From Prunus persica (lineage: Eukaryota; Streptophyta; Magnoliopsida; Rosales; Rosaceae), in the NCBI RefSeq assembly GCF_000346465.2, contig NC_034014.1:2036854-2100853 (forward strand): DNA of 64,000 bases, written 5' to 3'. Made by a program: the position numbers and the translations under genes. Below, one piece after another: positions 12,301 to 21,471 of the stretch. Under the pieces are notes generated by a model. The model did not search any database and had not been told where the DNA came from. It saw only the letters and a list, made by a program, of their open reading frames with translations. Position 1 is the stretch's first letter. Each line of letters starts with the position of its first letter.

Positions 12301-13396
12301 TTAATCATTGCAAGTATATTTTTATCACCCATACTCAAGTATTCATGAATTTTAATATTTCAAACCTCAGATATGAGGATTCTCCGGAATGCATTGGCAA
12401 GTGCTGGATCAATGCCGATCATATCAAACTCCATTTCATCCTCTGTAAGACGAATAACTTCAACTCTAAAGTTGTCACAGAAGTTATCCAAAAAACTATT
12501 TTCAACTCTCATTGATGAATAAGCACCAGAATACTGAAAGGTATCAGTCTGCAAACACCAAAATTTAAGACATGTAAGAAATATACGAAGAGATGAAACT
12601 GCATGAATGCATTTCCTAAATATTGAGAAAAATGAAAGAGAGTGATAACTAATATTGCTGTATGCAGGGCTATGCCACTTAGGCAGATTTCTGTCTTTGG
12701 TTCTCCATTTCCACGTAATTTTTCCGAACAAAAAAACCTTAATCCGCAAAACTAGATTTTATTCATTTTAAAATTTACACTTTGAAGCATGAATAATAGT
12801 ACCCAGCAACAAATACATGCAACACATCTATGCATCAACATGAATCGAGCTTATGTTTTCTGGTAACTCAATTAGATAACAACTCCAAAGGACAAAAAAA
12901 AAACTTGACTTTCCTACCTTTCCTTAGCAACTAAGCATGACCATCAACAAAACTAACCAACCACAGAACCCAAATTTTGACTCAGCGGTTAAAAAAACCC
13001 AAGAGAACCCAAAAGCACCTAATCGAACACAAAAGCAGCCATAAACCAATAATGGATATCTTTAAATTTTGAAAAAGCAAAAAACAAACATGAGCATCAA
13101 TCAACCCAACCAACCAAAAAAATAAACAGTTTTTCTCAAGACTATAAACGAATTCCAAAAACAAAAAAAGAAAGAAAATAAGGTGAAAAGTGAAAAAAGG
13201 GGTAGAAAATCTGTACATGAATGGGAGCATCAGCCTTGCAATCGACGCGCGTCCTCTGGAATTCAATGTTTGAAGGTAGTCGCCCCATCGGCACATCTGA
13301 GAGATTCTCTATAAATTCCAATGTAGCGTTCTCTTTTACAGAGTCTGCTCCTTCAGACTCTGAACTCGACGTTGTATCTTCGTTATCGGACGACAT
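9347..13396 (-). CDS. RPAC1: RNA polymerases I and III subunit RPAC1 (AC40-like)
   Basis: Alpha-like assembly subunit shared by nuclear RNA polymerases I and III. Nine exons (minus): 13396-13217, 12548-12366, 11666-11540, 11426-11346, 11217-11018, 10587-10492, 10405-10312, 10101-9982 and 9450-9347, giving 394 aa with consistent phases. Exon 2 holds the alpha-motif region [20 protein letters not shown], and exon 3 continues with [11 protein letters not shown] and [12 protein letters not shown]. Exon 8 carries a Cys-rich segment, [12 protein letters not shown]. The length fits the family (about 385-395 aa). The chosen start, MSSDNED, is followed by an acidic stretch. The frame stays open upstream through the CT tract to 13606, so a longer N-terminus cannot be excluded by frame alone. 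Telo-box and CT tract lie just upstream. Confidence 0.94.
11947..11967. repeat. (TG)n microsatellite in RPAC1 intron 2
   Basis: About ten TG units within the 0.7-kb second intron of RPAC1. Confidence 0.9.
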
Positions 13397-13438
13397 GGTT
13401 CCTTCTTTCACTTCTTCAGCAGTCGTCTTCGTCACCGC

Positions 13439-13441
<3 letters not shown>

Positions 13442-13472
<31 letters not shown>
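13442..13472. repeat. (CT)n microsatellite in RPAC1 leader
   Basis: About 15 CT units, 46-76 bases upstream of the chosen RPAC1 ATG. On the coding strand it reads GA and is in frame as an Arg-Glu repeat if translation began farther upstream. Confidence 0.95.
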
Positions 13473-13476
<4 letters not shown>

Positions 13477-13490
13477 TCTTGATATTAAAG

Positions 13491-13500
13491 TTAGGGTTTT
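13491..13500 (-). promoter_or_regulatory. Telo-box (AAAACCCTAA) upstream of RPAC1
   Basis: Single AAAACCCTAA on the coding strand, about 95-105 bases before the RPAC1 ATG and next to a CT tract. Telo-boxes are typical of plant genes for the translation machinery; function here is inferred from position. Confidence 0.5.
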
Positions 13501-13670
13501 TGGGGTTTAGTGGAAGAGAGTAGCAAAATTTGGGTTCAGGGTTTTGCGGACGAGAAGAGGCAGATGGGCCTCCGATTATTAATCGGAAATTGGAATTTGG
13601 GTTCAACTAGGCCCATTAGAATTCACACGAATAAAGTGGTTCACGTCGAAGATTTACCAAATAGTATGTA

Positions 13671-13853
13671 CAGTCTCGATCTCTTGGACCACAGGGGTCC
13701 AAGAGATTTGTGGTCACTCACCGTTAGATGTAAATTCAACGGTTCACTCACTCTTGCACTCCTTTTAAGAAACTTTTTTGAATCATTGGATTAACATCCA
13801 ACGGTGGGTGACCACAATCTCTTGGACCCCTGTGGTCCAAGAGATCGGGACTG
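13671..13853. mobile_element. Palindromic MITE, Mutator-like TSD
   Basis: A 183-bp element whose two arms are inverted copies. Both ends read inward as CAGTC(T/C)CGATCTCTTGG, continuing with ACC, ACAG, GGGTCCAAGAG and then GGTCAC(T/C)CACCGTT. It is flanked by a perfect 10-bp direct repeat, ATAGTATGTA, at 13661-13670 and 13854-13863. A 9-11 bp target duplication with long inverted arms fits a Mutator-like MITE. Each arm contains its own smaller palindrome (CTCTTGGACC/GGTCCAAGAG). Confidence 0.85.
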
Positions 13854-14538
13854 ATAGTATGTAATGGCTTGAGTCTCTCGGCTATGTATACATATTTTGG
13901 TATTAGTTTTGTACCAACTGTACTGCTGGAATTCCCTTTTTTTAGGGTTTGTATTTAATTTTGTCCAACAAAAGAAAAAAAAAAAACTAAACTTGTAATG
14001 CTCACTCTTGGTGGTTGCTACATATTCTACAATGTTGATTTATGTTATGAATGTTTAACTCAAAACACTCATTGTATTGTATGAGGCTTGTAGTTTAAGT
14101 GGTTGAGAACATCCACATGAGGCTATACATATAAGTTAGAAGAGAATGATATATTTTGAAAAGAAAATATCCGACTTTTTTTCTCTTCCCAACGAAGAGA
14201 GTTTTATTAAAGATTGTTGAGGCTCAAAAAAGTCCATGGTTGGACTCAAATAAATTTCCGGCCCAAATACAATAATTTATTAAGAAAAGTCACATATCAG
14301 AGTACATGAAGGTCAGTCATATACAATTCACAACCCACGTGCCATGCTAAATAAATAAGTTGTCATGCCAAAAACTGGGGTAAGGTTATAAAATACAAGC
14401 CCATGCTAAAATAAGCACTGTGTCCCTCTTTAAGGACAATAAAATTAGAATGTGCCAAGCAACATGCCACGCCAAGCAGGAAATTATTGTTTCAAGCCCA
14501 ACCACACTACAAGCCTAAGTGGGTCCAAGGAGGAAATT

Positions 14539-14960
14539 TCAGTCATTTTGCTCTTCACGGTAACCCAGTCCATTTGCAGCTGCCGAAAGAAAAAAGTCCC
14601 TACAAAGACGAATAGAAATGTTTACATCACTAACCAAAATATCAAAAATCCATTTGGGCCACACTTGGTCCCATATGTGGTTACCTCCTACTCTAGACAC
14701 AGAGACCACAACCTCATGCGCTGCCTTATTATACTGACGAGGAGTAGCTATAAAAATGACATGTTGAAGCTTACCAACAAGCATCTTAATATAAAAAATA
14801 ATAGTTTCCACCGCAACATCTAGTAACGTTCACTTCTGAGCATCTGGATCATTTGCACCAAGTCAGATTCAACTTCCACACACAACAATAGACACTTGAT
14901 GCAAGCAAGCAAAGCTTCTCTTATAGCCTCAGCCTCCATCATTAAGTCCAAGCTGCCATA
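14539..14960 (-). pseudogene. RNase H-like (RVT_3) retroelement remnant
   Basis: Two minus-strand frames carry pieces of a plant RNase H-like domain as found at the end of LINE-type reverse transcriptases. An EAEAIREALLACI segment and VEVESDLVQMIQML lie at about 14830-14960. After a frame change comes FIATPRQYNKAAHEVV with a GGNHIWDQVWPKW tail at about 14600-14810. The order matches that domain, but the frame is interrupted and no reverse transcriptase is visible nearby, so this is a decayed fragment. The neighbouring stretch 13864-14538 shows no gene. Confidence 0.55.
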
Positions 14961-15161
14961 TAATCCCCCTACACCACCTGCCTGCACCAGCCAGCCTTAA
15001 GCATCTCTAATGACCCACCCAACCGCACCCATTTGTGTTTGGAGGACTAGCCTCCTTTATTGACATTTATGTGTTTATTAATAAAATAAAGTTTATGCAT
15101 CAATTAATAGAATAAGTTGGTGTAGCTAAATAGACGGTTGTGTAAATGTCCTACAGGCACA

Positions 15162-15780
15162 GATATATATTAGCCCCTTTGGCACATGCTCGTGTGCTAA
15201 TTGATTTTTTCATTTTTTTATTTTTAAAAATTTAGAATTAAGAAAAGATAAAATGCGTAGTTAGTTATGTTCCATAATTTTAATATAAAAAATATAAATT
15301 GATCATATTATCTTAATTTAATTCATAATTTTAATTTTTAATGTTTGCATTTAAACATGGTATTTTCTGATATTTTGAATGTTTCACACTCGAATAATGC
15401 TATTCTTACCATATTTATATGTACATTGCCTTTTCCTCCAATGTGGTAAGAGTAGTACTCTTCACTGCGTTTTGCTCTATATATCTATATATACAAAGCA
15501 AAAGACAGAGAATGGTAAAACATTCAAAATACCAAAAAAATGTCATTGGTTAATGCAAACATTAAGAATTGAAATTATTAATTAAATGAGGATAATATGT
15601 TAAATTCACAATTTTTCATATTAAAAAAAATTAAAATTAAAAGAAAAATCAGATAATTGATCCTATTTTTATGAAACATAACTACCCATTATCTTTTTTA
15701 ATTCTAAAATAAATTTAAATTTAAAAAAAAAAAAGCCTCTCTCAGGCACGAAAGCACATGCGAGAAGGCTAGTATATAGA
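15162..15780. mobile_element. AT-rich element with long imperfect inverted ends
   Basis: The left end (about 15162-15310) and right end (about 15630-15780) are inverted, imperfect copies. They share an outer TATATA(C/T)TAGCC, then GCACATGC/GCATGTGC, TTTAGAATTAA, AAAGATAA and GTAGTTATGTT(C/T)CATAA. The middle is short and has no coding capacity. This structure fits a non-autonomous DNA transposon (MITE); exact ends and target duplication were not resolved. Confidence 0.5.
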
Positions 15781-16132
15781 TAAATAGATAATTAAGCTCA
15801 AGTATCACAAAGCAAGCACGCTCATTTTTGTTTGCTTTTTGCCATTGTTTATTGTATCACCATAAGATAATCATAAACCTAGGCTAAGCATGAAGAAGCG
15901 GAAAACCTAGGCAGTCCATGTAAAGAATGTTTGGTTGAAAGGTTTTGTCGTAGCGTGATCCTCAATCCTAGGGATTGATTTAGATTTGTCTACCTATATC
16001 AAGTAAACTACTCTATGTATGGATATAATTAACATATTACAGTAATAACATATCAATTACAATATATTATTCTTATATATATATATATATGAAGAAAAAG
16101 AAATCAAAATTATACACCCTAGTTTGGTTGTG

Positions 16133-16708
16133 ATCATAATCTGAAATACCGATAATATCGATAAAATATCGAGGATATTTCGGTTTTTTCGAATCACGGA
16201 TATTCGGAACATATCCATGTACATATCGTATAAATATCGACAATATCGACGATAATATCGGAAAATATCGATGTCGATAATTTCGCTCATACTTCAGTAA
16301 TACTTTGTCAAAATATCGGTGTAATATTGCAAAAATATCAAAAATATCGATGTAAAGGGAAAAAAAAGGAAAAAAAAGGGAAAAAAAGGGAAAAAGGGAG
16401 AGAAAAAAAAACACAAAGGGATCATAATCTGAAATATCGATAATATCGATAAAATATCGAGGATATTTCGGTTTTTTCGAATCACGGATATTCGAAACAT
16501 ATCCATATACATATCGTATAAATATCGACAATATCGACGATAATATCGGAAAATATTGATGTCGATAATTTCGCTCATACTTCAGTAATACTTTGTCAAA
16601 ATATCGGTGTAATATTACAAAAATATCAAAAATATCGATGTAAAGGGAAAAAAAAGGAAAAAAAAAGGGAAAAAAAGGGAAAAAGGGAGAGAAAAAAAAA
16701 CACAAAGG
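16133..16708. repeat. Two tandem copies of a 288-bp ATATCG-rich unit
   Basis: 16133-16420 is repeated nearly exactly at 16421-16708. Each copy begins ATCATAATCTGAAATA and is full of ATATCG and CGATAATATCG motifs. Each closes with a purine-rich tract of AAAAAAGGG units and GAGAGAAAAAAAAACACAAAGGG. The unit is the subterminal part of the hAT derivative at 16134-17208. The long open frames on the minus strand here are repeat artefacts. Confidence 0.9.
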
Positions 16709-17208
16709 GGATTTAAACTCCTCCCATTTTACTCATTCGACACCTTAATCACCATATCACTTATGTTTTTGTGATAATATGCTAAAATATTTATATTTAT
16801 ATGGGTGACATGTTAACAATTACATACAAAACTATTTTGGGGATTTATCATTTGATGGCTACTCTTCACAATACATTATATATAAATGATTATGGTGTGT
16901 TTAATCTTTTTTCATTAATTACTACATATTTTCTACACTCACAGTGTTTGCCAGCTCGGGTATAATCAACTTAAATCAGTTAAATTCATCATGCAATGCA
17001 TTTCCTTCTAATTTTTTGTGATAAACTAATAGATAATTGACTAAATAAACATTCTCCAAAGTTTCAATAAAAATTTTCAAGTTATTCTTACAATTTCCGT
17101 GGGTTTTATTCAATTTTTATCGATATCGATAATATCCTGATATTTCCAATGAAATTTCCATGTTTTTGGACTACCGATATTTCCGATATCATCGATATTT
17201 TAGACCTT
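16134..17208. mobile_element. Non-autonomous hAT derivative
   Basis: A 1.07-kb element flanked by an 8-bp direct repeat, GGTTGTGA, at 16126-16133 and 17209-17216. Its right end, read inward, starts AAGGTCTAAAATATCG, like the left end of the hAT at 20944. About 410 bp (16797-17208, inverted) match 20944-21482 of that element, apart from one internal deletion of roughly 130 bp. The left part is the tandem 288-bp unit. No transposase is present, so it would depend on an autonomous relative. The left terminus is only loosely similar to the right one. Confidence 0.75.
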
Positions 17209-17277
17209 GGTTGTGATCGATCTAGACATCGATATATCGATCTTCAAGCTAAATAGAGTAATTGCTGTGAAAAGGGT

Positions 17278-17886
17278 TTACATGATAGAGCATTGGACTG
17301 GTTCTGGATATTCATGAGCCAGTACATAGTACATTGGAGGACAATAGTGAACACAGCCTGGAGGACCGGTTGGCTTTTCCTCTTTCTCGTCAGCTTTAGC
17401 TTCTTTCACTTCTTCAACTTTGACAATGGCGGCGAAGCCAAGCTTCTTCCTTAACAAACTGGCCAAGCAAACAGAGTCAACCCCATCTCCAATCACCTCA
17501 ATATGATCTTTGTCTGCTCCTTCGATCGACACTTTGCTCACACCTGCTTTATATGTAATCATCCATCAATACTTATCAACTGACCTAATTATTAGTGATG
17601 AAATTCTTTTTTTCATAAATTGATCTGTATGTATCGATTGATCGATGAGTACCGTGCGCAGCTGCAGCAATCTTCAAGGCCTTGGTTCGGCATTTGTCAC
17701 AGTGCATTGGCACACTCAATAGTATCTTTTGCTGCACGTAAAAATTTGTACAAAAGTATGTGCGAACAATGATCATCTTATATATTCAATTTCACTTGCA
17801 TAAAAAAGGAAAGTATGTGCCTATGAACAATAAAATCCAGAGAATTTAAGTATGAAGTGGCGTAAGTTTTAGAGGCTTACCTTCAT
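17278..17886 (-). CDS. Heavy metal-associated isoprenylated plant protein (HIPP)
   Basis: Small metallochaperone-like protein of 116 aa with an HMA domain and a C-terminal prenylation site. Three exons: 17886-17881 (only ATG AAG), 17731-17653 and 17543-17278; phases agree. The HMA core is ILLSVPMHCDKCRTKA with the CxxC metal-binding pair at about residues 14-17, followed by VSKVSIEGADKDHIEVIGDG. A charged linker (VEEVKEAKADEKEEK) and a Cys/Pro/Tyr-rich tail end in CSIM, a CaaX box, predicting farnesylation and membrane association. The six-base first coding exon is unusual in size but gives the MK start often seen in this family. The gene looks intact although transposons lie close on both sides. 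Confidence 0.88.
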
Positions 17887-18203
17887 GTTGGAGAGAAGGG
17901 TATGAAATGAAGCTTTTAAGCTTTTTGGGATGGAAAACTCTATGAAATCTATGAAAGTAGAACTTATCGATCACTATGCTGTGTCAAGGCATGTATTATC
18001 TACTAATTTTATAGGACCCAGCTTCATCCGACAATATTATTAGCTCCTGCTGACTTGTAAATTTCCACATACATGCACTTTGGTAGACTTTGTAATGACA
18101 ATGGTACATATTCATTTATTATCATTATTGTAAACCGTTTATCGAGGGTCATGTTTTTTGTTTTTTTTGTTTTTTTGTATTTTTTTTCGTTGTATGGAAT
18201 AGA

Positions 18204-18260
18204 TTAAGTCAGTTGGTTAGGGTAGCAAACTCGTCTCCTTGCACCCAAATTCGAATCTCC
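18204..18260 (+). repeat. tRNA-derived SINE-like fragment
   Basis: Contains an A-box-like AGTTGGTTAGGGTAGC and, about 30 bases later, a B-box-like ATTCGAATCTCC, spaced as in tRNA-derived promoters of SINEs. No closed cloverleaf is seen. It lies between the HIPP gene and the OPT pseudogene. Confidence 0.35.
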
Positions 18261-18552
18261 ATTTTCAATTTACAATAGTTTAGACTATCGATTATATAAA
18301 CACAATTATCAAATTAATGTATATTTATTGTTAACGAGTCCTTATCTAGTTAGAATTTTCTTTAAAATTATCTAGTCATTTCTATTCCCCCTCCTTGTTT
18401 TTTGTTTTTTGTTTGCAATGATCTTCGGTTAGTTGGAACAATAGTTGCTTCAAGTGTCTACTTTGTCGCATCTTGGTGGCTTCTCACAACCATTGAGCAC
18501 ATATGTGATCCATCAAAGCTGCCAGAGGGAAGTCCATGGACATGTCCTGCTG

Positions 18553-19040
18553 TGTTAGAATTTGGTATTTGGCTTGCTGGTTTTTTTGATATCTGATCTA
18601 CTGAACAAAATAAACCTTTTGTAAGAAACGTATGCAGAGGAGAAAAAAACTCAAAGAGAAGAGAATGTTTCAGTCTATTTTTCTTGTATTGCATCAGAGC
18701 CAAAAACACACTATATGCATGACACAAGCTGCCAAAAAACATATCCTAAAAACTAGGACACAAGGACTCATCTCCAGCCATTCAAGGTCATTGGAGGCTA
18801 TGATTCTTACACCTAGGTTAGAAATCATTACAGCATAAAGGACCAAGAGCAGCTAAGAATGACAGCTGTAGAGTTTCTCAAAATAGTAAGAAAACTAGCC
18901 GTTGGACATATCCTATAACAGCTATTACTATAAAAGGAAAGTTCTTCAGCTCCTTCGATTCTTCATCCTCTTCACTGTCAATCTGCAGGATTTACATCTG
19001 CAGCTTGATTCAAGACTAGTATGCAGCTTAACTCTCAACA
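18553..19040 (-). repeat. 3' LTR of the Copia element
   Basis: 488 bp, starting TGTTAGAATTTGG and ending CTCTCAACA on the plus strand. It is a direct repeat of 27450-27937. The element's RNase H reading frame ends inside this LTR at 19028. Confidence 0.93.
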
Positions 19041-20935
19041 GCCTCTCCTAACCTGCTTATTGGTTTAACTCCAAGCTTCAACCTCAAATAATTGAATCGA
19101 ACTTTGGGCAGAGCTTTTGTAAAAATATCTGCCAACTGTTCTTCAATTCTGCAGAATCTCATGTCAACCACCCCTTCTTGTAAAGCTTCCCTTATGAAAT
19201 GATACCTTCGGTTTATGTGCCTTGTTTTCTGATGGAAAACAGGGTTTTTGACCATTGATATTGCTGACATGTTGTCACAAAACAATGGTGTTGCATCAGG
19301 TTGCATTTCACCAAAATCATCCAACACAAACCTTAGCCAGATAGCTTGGGCAGTTGCCTCAGCTGCTGAGACGTATTCTGCTTCTGCAGTTGACAATGCA
19401 ACTGTGTTTTGCTTGACTGAAGCCCATGAAAAAACTCCACTACCAAAACTGAATGCATATCCAGATGTGCTTCTACTGTCATCTTCACTGCCAGCCCAAT
19501 CAGAGTCACAAAAACCAATCAGAACAGCATTCATGTCCCTTGTAAATTCAATGCCATAGTTGAGAGTGCCTTGGATGTATCTGAGAACCCTTTTTGCAAT
19601 TCCCATGTGCTTCTTTGTGGGGCTATGCATGAATCTTGATAACAAACTGGCTGCAAACATTATATCAGGCCTGGTTGTAGTCAGATACAACAGGCTGCCA
19701 ACTATTTTTCTAAACAAACCTTCATCAGCCAACTGACTTCCATAAACTTTCTTTAGTTTCTCACCAGTGGTAGAGGAATTGTTACTGACATACAATCCTC
19801 GAGACCAAACTTCACAAGCAAGGACTTTGCATACTTGCTTTGATGAATAAACACCCCATTTTCAGTTTGTAGAACTCCCATTCCCAAGAAATGATGTAGG
19901 AGTCCTAAATCAGTCATTTCATACTTCTACATCATGTCCTTTTTAAACTTACTAAGCAAAGCATTACTATTTTCAGTATAAACTATATCATCAACATATA
20001 TAGAGACAATGATCAGTTTTCCTTCTTCATCAATTCTGGTATATAAGGTGGCCTCATTAGTGCTTCTTTTAAAATTATAGCTAGTTAGATAGGTGTCAAT
20101 TTCACTATACCAGGCTCTGGGAGCCTACTTCAAACCATAGAGGGCCTTCTTCAATTTATAGACTTTATGACTTGCTGTTTTCACTTCAAACCCCTCTGGT
20201 TGCTCAGTATAAACCTCTTCCTCAAGTACTCCATTCAAGAAGGCTGACTTAACATCTAATTGGGACAACTTCCAACCCTTTTGTGCTGCAAGTGCAATCA
20301 AAGTTCTAATTGTATCTAACCTTGCCACCGGGGCAAAGGTTTCATCATAATCAATACCAGGTTTCTGAGCATACCCTTTAGCTACAAGCCTAGCCTTGTG
20401 TTTTTGAACTGTTCCATCAAGATTCAGCTTGGTTTTGAACACCCATTTGACTCCTATGACTGGTTTATCTGTAGGCCTTTCCACTAGCTCCCAAGTTCCA
20501 TTCTTTTCAATAGTTTCAATCTCAGCATCCATTGCTTCCTTCCATGCTTTATCTTCAATAGCTTCATAATAAGTTTCAGGTTCAATAATGGTCATGTGAC
20601 ATCTTGCAAAAATGTCCTCCAAACTTTTCAGCTTTACTGGTGTATTGCTTGGAGTTGACCCTTAACTGGTACCACTGCCATTGCTTTCAGAGACATGTTC
20701 ATAATCTGAGATTAATTGATTCAGATTTGGTGAAGCAATGCTACGAGTTTCATGAAAGGTTTCTTCTGTTTCAGTTATCTCAGAACTTCCATTTTCAAAG
20801 ATGAGAGGCACATGGACAGTTTCATCTTGCTTGCTTTCCCAATTCCAGGATTTGTTCTCATAAAAAACAACACTTCTAGAGAGTATGATCTTCTCAGTTT
20901 GAAGATTATAGATCCTGTAACCCTTCTCACAGCTG
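19028..20935 (-). pseudogene. Copia reverse transcriptase / RNase H remnant
   Basis: Reading down the minus strand: a linker with RSVVFYENKSWNWE-type sequence near 20870, then reverse transcriptase from about 20622. The latter carries GTWELVERP, KWVFKTKLN, DYDETFAPVARL, LDVKSAFLNG, LYGLK and later YVDDIVY. The RNase H part at 19795-19028 includes LTTTRPDI, SDWAGSEDDSRSTSGY, STAEAEYVS, HINRRYHFIRE and QLADIFTKALP. An in-frame TAG replaces the Gln of the usual LYGLKQAPRAW, another stop follows KKDMM, and the frame changes near 19800. The polyprotein is therefore not translatable as one chain. Confidence 0.9.
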
Positions 20936-21471
20936 TCATAACCAAGGTCTAAAATATCGGTGATGTCGGAAATATCGATAGTCCAAAAACACGGAAATTT
21001 CGATGGAAATATCGGGATATTATCGATATCGATAAAAATTGAATAAAAACCACGGAAATTGTAAGAAAAACTTGAAATTTTTTATTGAAACTTTGGAGGA
21101 TGCTTATTTAGTCAATTATCTATTAGTTTATCACAAAAAATTGGAAGGAAATGCATTGCATGATGGATTTAACTAATTTAAGTTGATTATATAGCTAGCT
21201 GACAAACACTGTGAGTGTAGAAAATATGTAGTAATTAATGAAAGAAGATTAAACACACCACAATCATTTATATATAATGATTTACTACAATATTTTACAT
21301 TTTATACATTGCATGGTAAGATACATAAATGACTTAGTACCACATAGAGTTCCTATGAGGTTCAAAACTTTCACTATCTTCATCATCTCTATGTGTAGAG
21401 TAAGTGTATTGTGAAGAGTAGTCATCGAATGATAAATCCCCAAAATAATTTTGCATGTAATTGTTAACATG

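Noticed and set aside
14452..14823. Plus-strand open frame of 123 codons
   Set aside because: The minus strand of the same stretch carries RNase H-like sequence, so the plus frame is a shadow.
16073..16705. Long minus-strand open frame (210 codons) over the ATATCG repeats
   Set aside because: Composition mirrors the 288-bp tandem repeat (alternating Tyr/Arg/Ile/Phe strings); it is a product of repeat periodicity within a transposon end.
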